DNA from: JAOAFZ01 sp964412815 | Lineage (GTDB): Bacteria; Patescibacteriota; Microgenomatia; UBA1406; GWC2-37-13 | Assembly (NCBI GenBank): GCA_964412815.1 | Contig: CAYPQF010000034.1 | Location: forward strand, 62,001 to 126,000 | DNA: 64,000 nucleotides | Direction: 5' to 3' | In this document: in pieces, positions 27,699-36,296 of the stretch | How positions within the stretch are numbered: the first letter of the stretch is position 1 | How the letters are laid out: every line of letters begins with the position of its first letter | The notes under the pieces: generated by a model | What the model was told of the DNA's origin: nothing | Database searches by the model: none | Seen by the model: only the letters and a program-made list of their open reading frames with translations | Position numbers and translations under genes: made by a program

Positions 27699-29030
27699 AT
27701 GTCATCATCTATCTGGAATGAGTTTCTTCAATTTTCTGAAAAGGAACAGAAACTGAATCCGATTTTATTTTCATTAGTCCGCCAGGTAAAACTACTCGAT
27801 GTCCGCGAATCTTCGATCAGTGTTGCCTGCGAAAACTTTGGTGCAAAGATCTATCTGGAGAAGCGTCGCCAGGAGATTGAGGCTACACTGGCCGAGTTTA
27901 TGCAGCGCCCGATGACACTGGACATTCAGGTCGAGGAAAAGAAAAAGAAGGCAGAACCGGAGGCACCGCTGCTTACGTTCGAACCATCTACCGATGATAT
28001 TGCAGTCCGTTCCGGCCTTCATAAGAAATATACGTTTGACAACTTTGCGGTCTCCTCTTCGAATCAGGTGGCATTTGCCGCGGCACAGTCAGTTGCACGG
28101 GATCCGGGACATTCGTATAATCCCCTGTTTTTGTATGGTGGCGTGGGCAACGGAAAAACACATCTGGCCCAGGCTGCCGCCCGCTATATTCTGGAGAATG
28201 ATCAAAATAAAAAAGTTTTTTTTGCCCCTGGTGATCAGTTTATTAATGAACTGATTGATGCTATTAAGGAGAAAAATACGGCGAAATTCCGCAAAAAATA
28301 CCGGTATCTCGATCTGTTGATCGTCGATGATATTCAGTTTATTGCCGGAAAAAACACTATTCAGGAAGAGTTTTTTCATACCTTTAACTCGATTGTCTCT
28401 GCGGGTGGACAGATTATCTTAACCTCGGATCGTCCCCCGGGCGAGATCAAAAATCTGGAAGACCGGTTGCGATCACGTTTTCAGGGAGGATTGATTGTTG
28501 ATATTCAACCCCCGGACTTTGAGCTTCGTACCGCTATTTTATTGATTAAAGCACAGGAAAAAAACATCATGATTGATATGGAGGCTGCCAAGGTTATTGC
28601 GGAGCATATATCAGATACCAGAGCTCTGGAAGGATCCTTGTTATCTGTCTATGCGAAGGTGGTCGGGCGCAAAGACATGATTGATGTCGAAGCCGTAGAC
28701 GAGTTTTTCTCCAGTACTACAGAGAAGGTTGTTGCAAAAGTCACCCCAACTGATGTTATAAAAACAGTCTGTTCCTATTACAATGTAAAACAGGCGCATA
28801 TCAAAAGCGCTACCCGCGCAAGTTCTGTCGCACTTCCCCGTCAGGTTATCATGTACCTGCTGAGAAACGAACTGAAACTGAAATTGGAAGAGGTGGCATA
28901 TTTGTTGAAACGGAAGGACCACACAACCATTATGCATGGGGTCGAGAAAGTGACACGGTCTATTATGAAAGATCCCGTTTTTAAACAGGATATTGATAGA
29001 ATCGTCCAGACCTTGCGTTCATCCACGTGA
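27699..29030 (+). CDS. dnaA: Chromosomal replication initiator DnaA
   Basis: 443 residues. Domain I is at the N-terminus. The AAA+ domain has YNPLFLYGGVGNGKTHLAQA (Walker A) and LLIVDDIQFIAGK (Walker B). The domain IV DNA-binding signature reads LLKRKDHTTIMHGVEKV near the C-terminus. It binds DnaA boxes and opens the origin. The ATG at 27699 is preferred over 27663 because the palindromic DnaA boxes and TATAAT occupy the interval. dnaN follows after 211 bp. Confidence 0.97.
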   Translation: MSSSIWNEFLQFSEKEQKLNPILFSLVRQVKLLDVRESSISVACENFGAKIYLEKRRQEIEATLAEFMQRPMTLDIQVEEKKKKAEPEAPLLTFEPSTDDIAVRSGLHKKYTFDNFAVSSSNQVAFAAAQSVARDPGHSYNPLFLYGGVGNGKTHLAQAAARYILENDQNKKVFFAPGDQFINELIDAIKEKNTAKFRKKYRYLDLLIVDDIQFIAGKNTIQEEFFHTFNSIVSAGGQIILTSDRPPGEIKNLEDRLRSRFQGGLIVDIQPPDFELRTAILLIKAQEKNIMIDMEAAKVIAEHISDTRALEGSLLSVYAKVVGRKDMIDVEAVDEFFSSTTEKVVAKVTPTDVIKTVCSYYNVKQAHIKSATRASSVALPRQVIMYLLRNELKLKLEEVAYLLKRKDHTTIMHGVEKVTRSIMKDPVFKQDIDRIVQTLRSST

Positions 29031-29241
29031 TATCCACGCTCTTTCAACACAGATTTTTTTTTAGTTTGGCGCGTTTAAATACTTTTTTCGTCGTTTCTTT
29101 CCACTTTTCCACAGACCCTACTACTGCTATCTTTTATTAACTAATAATCTCTAAACGAGATATGAATCTTCGATTCATGGTTTTATTCATACACAGGTGA
29201 GTTACGATTTATTTTTCATAAAGAATAGGTATAATGGGGGC
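29031..29241. other. dnaA-dnaN intergenic region, candidate part of oriC
   Basis: 211 bp, AT-rich, with T-runs, a near-consensus DnaA box TTTTCCACA (29105-29113, one mismatch), and an inverted repeat ATGAATC-TTC-GATTCAT (29162-29178). The dnaN -10 TATAAT (29230-29235) is at its end. Together with the box pair upstream of dnaA this is the best origin candidate in the window. No gene is seen in it. Confidence 0.55.
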
Positions 29242-30342
29242 ATGGATCTAACTGTAGAAAAAGATGTTCTTTCAGATAAACTTGCAACCGCATCCCGATT
29301 TACTTCAAACAAGATATCTTCAGGATCTTCGTTGCAGGGTATTTTGCTAAAAGCGGAAAATGATCGTCTTCAGTTATTCGCCACAAATCTCAACACCTTC
29401 TTCTCTACTTCAATCGAGTTGCCGAAACCGGTTGAAAAGATTCAGGTTATTCTTGAACCGAAAAAAGTTCTTGAATTTATGTCCTTTATGCCTGCCGGAC
29501 CGGTAACACTCTCATTAACTGATACTCAGGTAACCATTAAGTCAGGAAAAACCAAGGGAAACTTCCCGCTTATGAAGGGGGATGATTTTCCGTTTCCGCC
29601 GGAGATGAAAGATAAACCAACGGTTATTGATATGAAGCTTCTTGGAGCTGAATTACCACTGGTTCTCTTCTCTGCTTCGGCAGATGACACTCGACCAGTA
29701 TTGACCGGCATTAACTTTTTGCATTCAGAAAACGAACTGTTAATGGCGGCGACCGATGGATTCAGACTGTCTGTCCTTAAAGAAAAGAAGCTGGGCGACT
29801 TCCCTTCCATGATTATTCCGGCCGACTTTTTACAGGAGGTACTGCGCTACATGAAAGATTCTAAAGAGCTGGAGTTCTGGTACTCACCCGACGAGAAAAT
29901 GGTCCGCTTTTCAGGTGGTTCCAACAACTTTTATTCCCGTCTGATTGAGGGTGACTATCCCCCCTTTGAACGGGTTATCCCTAGTGAAACCGTAACAAAA
30001 ATTACCCTTGATAAGGGTGATTTCCAGCGCAATATCAAGCTAATCTCTGTATTTGCCCGCGATTTTTCGAATGTTGTTGTTTGTGAGTTTACTTCAGAGG
30101 GTGTTAAAATCCGCCCGAAAAAAGAAGGAAACGAGGAAAACAGTGCGTTTCAGGAAACGCAGTTTGAAGGAGAACCTCAGACAGTTGCGTTTAACTTCCG
30201 GTTTTTGCTGGATATGTTGAATAATCTTCCCGGGAATGATGTGGTGATCGAGATTCTCCGTCCGGATGCTCCATCTGTATTCAAGACCCCCGAACACTCC
30301 TCCTTTATGCATATCATCATGCCGATCCGTATTCAAGAGTAA
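29242..30342 (+). CDS. dnaN: DNA polymerase III beta subunit (sliding clamp)
   Basis: 366 residues. Three-domain clamp recognised from the N-terminal KDVLSDKLATASRF, the central AATDGFRLSV and the C-terminal end VFKTPEHSSFMHIIMPIRI. It encircles DNA and tethers polymerase. The start at 29242 has TATAAT 6 nt upstream (leaderless type); the frame start at 29197 would lie before the promoter. Confidence 0.95.
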   Translation: MDLTVEKDVLSDKLATASRFTSNKISSGSSLQGILLKAENDRLQLFATNLNTFFSTSIELPKPVEKIQVILEPKKVLEFMSFMPAGPVTLSLTDTQVTIKSGKTKGNFPLMKGDDFPFPPEMKDKPTVIDMKLLGAELPLVLFSASADDTRPVLTGINFLHSENELLMAATDGFRLSVLKEKKLGDFPSMIIPADFLQEVLRYMKDSKELEFWYSPDEKMVRFSGGSNNFYSRLIEGDYPPFERVIPSETVTKITLDKGDFQRNIKLISVFARDFSNVVVCEFTSEGVKIRPKKEGNEENSAFQETQFEGEPQTVAFNFRFLLDMLNNLPGNDVVIEILRPDAPSVFKTPEHSSFMHIIMPIRIQE

Positions 30343-30445
30343 CCCGACGCGGGAAGTATTGGGAAAATCGCTTTTTAAGGCTCTATTTGGTATAATAATC
30401 TGTGATTATTGGCGATGAGACAATCTAAAGACCAAAGAGGATCAC

Positions 30446-30568
30446 ATGAGCATCGAGACATCCCGTGTCCGGCCCGCCACCCCGACCGTCCGCGTCTGGC
30501 TTGTCCGGATTGCAATGTTCCTGGCCGGTGCCGGCCTGGTGGACGACTACTTCGGCCGGCGGTCGTAA
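30446..30568 (+). CDS. 40-residue GC-rich membrane microprotein
   Basis: ATG AGC ATC... to TAA codes for MSIETSRVRPATPTV, a hydrophobic stretch (about 18-33, WLVRIAMFLAGAGLV) and the tail DDYFGRRS. An AGAGG sequence lies about 8 nt before the ATG, a TATAAT about 50 nt upstream, and a strong terminator about 55 nt after the stop. The unit therefore has the full cassette layout despite its size. No family is recognisable. A single membrane pass is likely. Confidence 0.5.
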   Translation: MSIETSRVRPATPTVRVWLVRIAMFLAGAGLVDDYFGRRS

Positions 30569-30623
30569 TCGACACCGCCGATATCCATAACGTATTGTTC
30601 TAAAAGCCAGATTCTGGTATAGT

Positions 30624-30657
30624 GAGGTCTCCGGCATGTCCGGGGGCCTCTTTTTTT
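30624..30657 (+). terminator. Rho-independent terminator after the microprotein gene
   Basis: An 11-bp stem with two G-U pairs (30624-30634 with 30640-30650), a 5-nt loop, and seven T directly after. This is the clearest plus-strand intrinsic terminator in the window. It shows that the region from 30390 is transcribed as a short unit. Confidence 0.88.
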
Positions 30658-30714
30658 GCATATAACTACCCACAGAAGAGCCGTACAGAAACCGGAATTA
30701 GCTATATGAAGGGA

Positions 30715-31134
30715 TTATCTGCCAAGCGCTTTCTTAACCAGAGCATCTGCTGCAGCATTTTTTTCTCGCAGAACGTGCGTAAACGTTACCGGAATCTTCA
30801 AATCTCCTTCAGCAACACGCACCTTAAACAGCAAGTCACGCATATCCGCATGTTTGACTTTGTACAGACCGTTTAGTTGTTTTACCATCAGTTCAGAATC
30901 GGCAAAACAGGAGATAGCGGTAATATCTTTGAGGGTTCCGTTATCAATGAGTTCTTTTGTTTTGGTGAGTGCGGTCACCAGCGCGGTATACTCAGCTACA
31001 TTGTTAGAGGCAATACCAATGGGAAGCCCTTCACTAAAGAGCAATGTGCCTGATTCATCGTAGATCAGGTAGCCGATTGCTGCCTGTCCGGGGTTACTGA
31101 GCGAACCGCCATCTGTATGTATTTTGAGTTTCAT
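30715..31134 (-). CDS. RNase HI-like protein
   Basis: 139 residues, a compact RNase H fold. Catalytic acidic residues are visible in HTDGGSLSNPGQAAIG (Asp8), NNVAEYTAL (Glu), FADSELMV (Asp) and KNAAADALVKKAL (Asp near the C-terminus). It removes RNA from RNA-DNA hybrids such as primers and R-loops. It follows dnaN across the microprotein cassette, on the opposite strand. Confidence 0.87.
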   Translation of the reverse strand: MKLKIHTDGGSLSNPGQAAIGYLIYDESGTLLFSEGLPIGIASNNVAEYTALVTALTKTKELIDNGTLKDITAISCFADSELMVKQLNGLYKVKHADMRDLLFKVRVAEGDLKIPVTFTHVLREKNAAADALVKKALGR

Positions 31135-31153
31135 ACCGTATTATAGTACAGAT

Positions 31154-31788
31154 TTAGAGGGAATGAATTGCCGCCAGTTCATACTCACCGAGCAAGTAAA
31201 CCCCATTGATATATTCAAGCGGGAGACCAGGAGTGCGAATGGGATCTTTTGGCCTGATATAGAAATCTTCTCCATCTCCCACTCCTTTAGTAACTGTGCG
31301 GGTATGTTTGATCCGCGGATCAATTGAAAGGACAACGCCGCCAACTGCTGCCCGGGCCATATGAATCAGCTGCCACACCGCAGCCCCATGAGCATCATCT
31401 GTCTGCTCCTGACGCTCATTCCAGTCAATTCGTTCGCGAATATCACCAAACAGCTCTTCATAAAGCGCCTCATCTTCGAGTGAGAAACCCATCTGTTCCA
31501 GTACAAAATGGGTACGGGCAATTGTTTCTGCATACGACGATGCGCCGGTAAATGCATTTCCCCAGGGCCAGACATCGGCATCGGCTTTGTAGATAAACAG
31601 ATCGTGTTTTTTGTACCGGTTATAGGGTAGAGCGGCGCCATGAATATGACCGGTCTCGATAGCAGCCAGTACGGACCGTAACTGGTCCCATGATAGCCGA
31701 ATGCATCCGGAGCCGGTGACAAAACCAGCTCTTTTATTCGTGCCAGTCGGGCAGCACGTTCTGCAAGTGGTGGTAACTTTTCTGACAT
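31154..31788 (-). pseudogene. Hypothetical gene split by a frameshift
   Basis: The start MSEKLPPLAERAARLARIKE is at 31788, just after the terminator of the recombinase-like gene. About 18 codons in, near a GGTTTTGTC (31727-31735 region), the coding frame must shift by one base. The other frame then runs uninterrupted to 31154 with protein-like sequence (TGSGCIRLSWDQLRSVLAAI, later KADADVWPWGNAF). Joined, the product would be about 210 residues. No family is recognised; it looks soluble and Trp/Tyr-rich. This is either a real pseudogene, programmed shifting, or a homopolymer read error. Confidence 0.55.
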
Positions 31789-31797
31789 ACGCGGTCT

Positions 31798-31827
31798 AAA
31801 AAAAAGCCCCGCGGTGAGGCGGGGCTT
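31798..31827 (-). terminator. Rho-independent terminator of the XerD-like gene
   Basis: AAGCCCCGC (31804-31812) pairs with GCGGGGCTT (31819-31827). Read on the minus strand, the stem ends in eight T (complement of 31798-31805). It lies 37 bp after the recombinase-like stop and right before the next gene's start. Confidence 0.88.
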
Positions 31828-31864
31828 CCCTTCCAGGATCGGAATGACCCTGTGTTGATAATGA

Positions 31865-32731
31865 TTAGAGCTCTCCCAGTTTTTCCTTGCGTTCTGCTTC
31901 CTCTTTAACAAGGTTCAGAAAGCGCTCGGTCGAAGACAGACGTCGATGTCCGACAACCTTTGCAATGTACTCGAGCGAAGCACCGTTCATCAGCTGATGA
32001 GCGATAAAGGTGTTGCGTAAGTCGTTGACGGTTGCGTTCTCGATCTCTACTTCTTTAAAGCAGCGATCAATAATCTGACGGATGTTTCGGATTAAGAGTG
32101 GCTGTCCGGTACGGGTAATAAAGATGTGGTCATCTTTTGCTCCCCCGTCATTGCGGATAGACAGGTATTCCTGAACAGCTTTCTTGGCTGCATTATTCAG
32201 TGGCACATCGCGTTCGATATTTTTACCATAGGAACGGATATGAATGGTATTATCACCAATATCAGAGATATGCAGTTCTGCAAGCTCTCCAATCTTGATA
32301 CCAGTCTGCAACAGTACTTCTACTAATGCATAGGTACGCGGATCTTCTTTCGCGATATCACGTAGTGCGCGATATTCCAGTTTACTTAAGATGCGCGGAG
32401 GCGTCTGGGTAAACTTCGGATGCGAAATATCGATAGATGGATTCTGTTCGATATACTCTTCCTTCTTTAAGAAGCGGAAGAATGTACGAATAGAATTCAG
32501 CTTACGAGAGGCTGATTTCTTTGTATAGTTTTCATCAATCAGTTTATTGATGAAACTTTCAATTTGTTCGCGTTTCACATCACGGATGTCAGAGATATCC
32601 TGTGAAGCAAGATAGCCGACAAACTGTTCCAAGTCCTTTTTATATGCGACGATGGTGAACTGTGACTTCCCCTGCTTATTCAGGAATTCTACGAACTTTT
32701 CCAGTAATGATGGGATTGAATGTGTGTTCAT
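31865..32731 (-). CDS. Tyrosine-recombinase-fold protein with lost catalytic residues
   Basis: 288 residues, full XerC/D length: SAM-like core-binding domain (1-105) and catalytic-fold domain (115-288). Compared with XerD, the first Arg is Lys146 (TGIKIGEL for TGLRxSEL). The beta-strand Lys is kept (Lys170), the HxxR His is Asn236 (NDLRNTF), Arg239 and His262 are kept, and the nucleophile Tyr is Phe271 (STERFLNL for TTxxYTH). It should bind DNA but cannot form the usual phosphotyrosine link. A structural or regulatory role is likely. It has its own terminator and a very AT-rich upstream region. Confidence 0.8.
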   Translation of the reverse strand: MNTHSIPSLLEKFVEFLNKQGKSQFTIVAYKKDLEQFVGYLASQDISDIRDVKREQIESFINKLIDENYTKKSASRKLNSIRTFFRFLKKEEYIEQNPSIDISHPKFTQTPPRILSKLEYRALRDIAKEDPRTYALVEVLLQTGIKIGELAELHISDIGDNTIHIRSYGKNIERDVPLNNAAKKAVQEYLSIRNDGGAKDDHIFITRTGQPLLIRNIRQIIDRCFKEVEIENATVNDLRNTFIAHQLMNGASLEYIAKVVGHRRLSSTERFLNLVKEEAERKEKLGEL

Positions 32732-33194
32732 GACCTATAATATATCATATAACGTTTAATAATGCAACAGGTAGTTATGAAATATTTTTTTTATTATATC
32801 GTATGCTTTGCGTTTTTTTGTGTTTAAATGCATGAAAACTGCTGGTAATCCCCCCCGGAGAGGTGTTTTAACCCAGTTTTAAAGCCTTATAACAATGTTT
32901 CTTAAAATGATGTATTAATACATATTTAGTATGTATTTTGAGTATTTTTGCGTGAATTATGAAAAAATTTAATGAATTATAAGACGTTTTAAAACAACAA
33001 CAATTATTGAAAAAAGGAAATAAATGGATAAATAATTTCATAAACTCATAGTGTTTAAAATGGAAGTACTATATGAAAAATAACTATAAGAAGCTCTAAA
33101 CTGTAAATATAGTAGTTACTATGGAAAATGAGGTCGAATTGACTTCATTTTGCAATTTTATTAGAATGAGTACCTATTATTATTTACAACAACC
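32732..33194. other. Very AT-rich intergenic region with several hairpins
   Basis: 463 bp between divergent genes with no open frame of note. It holds AATACATA-TTTAG-TATGTATT (32917-32937), a GTTTTAAAAC palindrome (about 32986-32995), several GTTTAAA-like words, and an 11-bp hairpin with a 5-nt loop (33125-33151) whose 3' arm ends in TTTT shortly before trxA. It could hold long regulatory leaders, a small RNA or a DNA-unwinding or partition site; nothing decides between these. Confidence 0.5.
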
Positions 33195-33518
33195 ATGTCA
33201 GCACAACACGTAACCAAAGATACGTTCCAACAGGAAGTACTTGATAAAAAAGGCCTTGTATTAGTAGATTTCTTTGCTGAATGGTGTGGACCATGCAAGA
33301 TGGTTGCTCCCATTATCGAAGAACTTGCATCAGAGATGAAAGATGTCTCGTTTGTCGAGATTGATGTCGATAAGGATGGAGAACTTGCACAGCAGTACAA
33401 CGTAACATCAATCCCAACATTCATGATCGTCAAAAACGGTGAGGTTGTCTCACAATTTGTGGGCGCCCAGGGAAAAGAGTCGTTTGAGGAAGAGATCGAA
33501 AAGGCTCGTCATGCATAA
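33195..33518 (+). CDS. trxA: Thioredoxin
   Basis: 107 residues, standard length. Active site WCGPC (residues 30-34) in the context DFFAEWCGPCKMVAPI; cis-Pro loop in TSIPTFMI. Cytoplasmic dithiol reductant for disulfides. A natural electron donor for the class II ribonucleotide reductase encoded a few kilobases away. Confidence 0.96.
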   Translation: MSAQHVTKDTFQQEVLDKKGLVLVDFFAEWCGPCKMVAPIIEELASEMKDVSFVEIDVDKDGELAQQYNVTSIPTFMIVKNGEVVSQFVGAQGKESFEEEIEKARHA

Positions 33519-33539
33519 TAGTGATCGGTAGCTGCGCGC

Positions 33540-34007
33540 TTATCGTTTGATAACGCGCACTACCCGTCCATGTACCTTCTTTAACTGTAAGTGAGCTTGA
33601 AACAACATAAACTTAGCCAGTTCTGCCAGCCAGCGATACGATGACGTTACCGGCTTATCCAGCCCTTCCAGTACTTTTTCGTCCGGGAGCGGCAGCTGAA
33701 TATTTTGATACGGGATACTCTGCGTTGATTGTACCGGCTTCAACCCGTGCTTTTGCAGCTCCGGCGGCACCTCTATATCATCTTTTTTCTCCTGAACATA
33801 CTGTGATACATCTGCCGGCGACTGTTCTGTGGTCTGTTCAACCGTTTGCTCCTGCTGCTCTGGCTGGGGTGCCGACTCAGGGACCGGAGTTATTTCTGTA
33901 ACCGGGACCGGCGCCTCGATTCTCACCGGGGCAGCTTCCGGTGATGGACGGAACGATGGTGGAATCAGCTTACTGGTGTCTAAGGGAGTATGGTTGAGGG
34001 CAGTCAT
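33540..34007 (-). CDS. Pro/Glu-rich hypothetical protein
   Basis: 155 residues. The N-terminal half is low complexity (Pro, Glu, Gln, Val). The C-terminal 45 residues are ordered-looking and basic (SSYRWLAELAKFMLFQAHLQLKKVHGRVVRVIKR). No signal peptide; family unknown. It starts 31 bp after the 516-residue protein gene on the same strand, so it probably shares the cobalamin-riboswitch transcript. Confidence 0.6.
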   Translation of the reverse strand: MTALNHTPLDTSKLIPPSFRPSPEAAPVRIEAPVPVTEITPVPESAPQPEQQEQTVEQTTEQSPADVSQYVQEKKDDIEVPPELQKHGLKPVQSTQSIPYQNIQLPLPDEKVLEGLDKPVTSSYRWLAELAKFMLFQAHLQLKKVHGRVVRVIKR

Positions 34008-34038
34008 TGAATTATTGTAGCAAGTTGACCGGGCTTTT

Positions 34039-35589
34039 TCATGAAGAACTCTTTTTCATAAAAAACGGCTCCCAGCATTTGGTCGCGTTTTCACATGACT
34101 TTCCTCCCGGCTTTGTTCCTTTGCACTTGAGCTGGCGGGCAGCCTTGACCTCAGATAGCTTATACGTACATTTACAGCGGCAATCCGGACACGCAATTGC
34201 GATCTCGCTTACCATCATCGTCATCTCAGATCGTGCGTACATGCCCTCATAGGTCGTAGTAAGCGCCAGTGGATCGTAATCCAGTGGTGATGATGCTTCG
34301 TATACAGACCCTCCTCCACCGCCCGAAAAACCGGCTCCTATGCCACACCCCGTGGCAACCTCTTCCATAACCGGCATATATGCCCGCATCTGATCCATCG
34401 CGAACGCTGCCTGGCGAATATAATCCTCCTGTGCGGTTAACATCGACCTGTCACCTGCATCATACGAAGCTGAAGATTGTGCGGCGATCCCTCGCAGTTC
34501 TGCGATATGGGCGCGGGCAAATGCTTCCAGTTGTTTTTGTGATAACCCATTAAATAACTCCAGTTCGGGACATGGGACATCTCCCATCAACCCATAGGTA
34601 GTATCCCGCCAGAGCCGGTAGGCATTATTGATGTGGTATTGAAAATCCGGATCGTACAATTCATCTTCGGTGATATTGCGTTGCAGATAGTAGTAGTAAT
34701 CTACCAGCGGTCGGGCACGTTGTAATGCCTGGAGCGCGGTATCCAGATGGTACTGGCTGTTTTTGATACTATCCGGCAGGTCAAATAGATTGGCAGGGTC
34801 TTGACGGAGTTCTTCGATATGTTGTTGCAGCTGATCCGGAGAACAGGGCAACTCCTCTATTCTACTGAGCAAATGTGTGTCCAGCGCGGCGTCCGGAGGA
34901 AATTCAGCCAGTTTTTGTTCGCCGTAGATGCGCTTGTAGAGCTCTTTCAGCCCGGTAGGGTTAAAGTAGGTAGAATGGGATCGCGGTTGGAGAGATCCGT
35001 CTTCCTGTACGACATAGGTAAAGATATACGACTGGAATCCGTACCCGATCTCTTTCAGCAGTTCCTGTTTCTGGTCCAGGGTTAATGGCGGATCTGTCTG
35101 GAGTAGATGAATGTCGTAGACCGTAGGAGATGTCCAGATAAACGTTTCGCCCGGTTTTGCAGCGGCCAGACGTGTCTGTTCAAAGGTGAGCATGGTAGTA
35201 TATTCCTGCCGGGCGCGGCGGTAGTTTATACTATCCCGCCCTTTGCGTGCCTCGGGCCAGTGTTGCGCGCGCGGACCGTCGGGATTAAACTGATCGTGTA
35301 GCACCCCAAAACCCTCCATCGTCAGCGCCGGCTGACCGTCAACTACGGCAACCTCATAGTTGGCTGGAAACCGGTACGACAAGCCAAGTTCTTCCAGTAC
35401 GCTGTACTCGACGTTGTAGGTTTCGTTTTCACGGCGTATTTGCTCGATCCGGGCCGGGTCCTGCCCCGCTCTCACCGGTTCGTGCAGACGTTTGTGAACC
35501 AGGTCGTGATAAAACGAATATGTTTTTTGATTATCCCGCAGCAGCTCCTGGCGTAGTGCCAGATACTGTGCTTCGGCTTGTGTTGCCAT
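34039..35589 (-). CDS. Unknown 516-residue protein under a cobalamin riboswitch
   Basis: No family recognised. Residues 1-390 are soluble, helical, Tyr- and Gln-rich. A Gly-rich linker (GAGFSGGGGGS, about 423-433) follows. The C-terminus carries a cysteine cluster CPDCRCKC...CKGTKPGGKSC...C (about 465-505) that could bind zinc or iron. No signal peptide or membrane helix. The ATG at 35589 is directly after a cobalamin riboswitch on the same strand, with GGGAAGG just before it. Expression should therefore fall when cobalamin is plentiful. It sits beside AdoCbl-dependent nrdJ and the adenosyltransferase gene, so a role in cobalamin acquisition, salvage or substitution is inferred. Confidence 0.7.
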   Translation of the reverse strand: MATQAEAQYLALRQELLRDNQKTYSFYHDLVHKRLHEPVRAGQDPARIEQIRRENETYNVEYSVLEELGLSYRFPANYEVAVVDGQPALTMEGFGVLHDQFNPDGPRAQHWPEARKGRDSINYRRARQEYTTMLTFEQTRLAAAKPGETFIWTSPTVYDIHLLQTDPPLTLDQKQELLKEIGYGFQSYIFTYVVQEDGSLQPRSHSTYFNPTGLKELYKRIYGEQKLAEFPPDAALDTHLLSRIEELPCSPDQLQQHIEELRQDPANLFDLPDSIKNSQYHLDTALQALQRARPLVDYYYYLQRNITEDELYDPDFQYHINNAYRLWRDTTYGLMGDVPCPELELFNGLSQKQLEAFARAHIAELRGIAAQSSASYDAGDRSMLTAQEDYIRQAAFAMDQMRAYMPVMEEVATGCGIGAGFSGGGGGSVYEASSPLDYDPLALTTTYEGMYARSEMTMMVSEIAIACPDCRCKCTYKLSEVKAARQLKCKGTKPGGKSCENATKCWEPFFMKKSSS

Positions 35590-35596
35590 ACCTTCC

Positions 35597-35747
35597 CTTG
35601 CTCGGGGTACTACGATCTGACAGGTCTTCGGACTTGCGATGGTATCGCTTACCGCTGCGGCACAGTCACGGATTTACACCGTGTTCCCTGAATGTTCTTT
35701 GGCCTTCCCACCGTATGAGACGGCAGTGGCCAGGATCAGATCAAATG
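35597..35747 (-). promoter_or_regulatory. Cobalamin (AdoCbl-type) riboswitch
   Basis: Read on the minus strand, the conserved blocks appear in order. They are GCCACTG (35724-35730) with GGGAAGGCC, then GGGAACACGGTGTAAATCC within 35665-35688, then GTGCCGCAGCGGTAA, then the B12 box AAGTCCGAAGACCTGTC (35619-35635). This is the RF00174 arrangement. It fills the gap between the DUF6580-like stop (35748) and the ATG at 35589. The last bases before the ATG (GAGCAAGGGAAGGT) contain the only SD-like sequence, so control of translation start is likely; I see no terminator. Confidence 0.93.
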
Positions 35748-36296
35748 TTAAGTTGAATTCTTATTATACCGGAGATCTCCCTGATGTTTGAGGTAAATAA
35801 CCAGTTGATACCCATAAAAAAATCCCAGCGTAAACAGCAGGTCTCCGATAATGGTGTACCGGAAAAATGGTATCCCCATGGTATACGCTGCCAGCAGGCC
35901 GTTCCAGGTATTCGGATAGGCATCACTCATGAGCCAGACACCCGCATTGGTGATCAGGAAAAACAGAACGGATGAAGCAAGGCTTGCGCCGGTAAGGGAG
36001 AAAAAGGGACTGTTGGGACGAAGCAGGCTGCCCAGCCATGAAATAAGCGCAAAACTTCCATACACGAAGATCATACCGGAATGAAACCCGATTGCCAGAT
36101 CAGCCAGAAGCATCGCGCTTAACGGGATAAGTGCTGCCCATCTGTTCTTGAGTACGGCTCCGGAAAACAGTGCCAGACCGGTGATGGCCGCAACGTTTGG
36201 TGGATGGGGCACAATGCGGAAAAGCGCAGCGACCACAATCGCAATACTAATGGGAATCCACTGGTCGCGGGTTATTCGTAGGTTTCGATTTTCCAT
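35748..36296 (-). CDS. DUF6580-like membrane protein, putative cobalamin transporter component
   Basis: 182 residues with about five or six helices. The N-terminal segment RIVPHPPNVAAITGLALFSGA and the later TWNGLLAAYTMGIPFFRYTIIGDL match the DUF6580 putative transport family, which resembles ECF substrate-binding (S) components. It overlaps the DUF4430 gene by 25 nt and is followed at once by the cobalamin riboswitch. With the adenosyltransferase and AdoCbl-dependent reductase upstream on the same strand, cobalamin or a precursor is the likely substrate. Confidence 0.68.
   Translation of the reverse strand: MENRNLRITRDQWIPISIAIVVAALFRIVPHPPNVAAITGLALFSGAVLKNRWAALIPLSAMLLADLAIGFHSGMIFVYGSFALISWLGSLLRPNSPFFSLTGASLASSVLFFLITNAGVWLMSDAYPNTWNGLLAAYTMGIPFFRYTIIGDLLFTLGFFYGYQLVIYLKHQGDLRYNKNST

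Noticed and set aside
31865..32731. Phage-type integrase that could have mobilised the 36-bp-repeat insertion
   Set aside because: It lacks the catalytic Tyr and two other key residues and is 16 kb away.
32860..33010. Repeated GTTTTAA-like words as a CRISPR array
   Set aside because: Spacing is irregular, repeats are only 7-10 bases in AT-rich DNA, and no cas gene is present.
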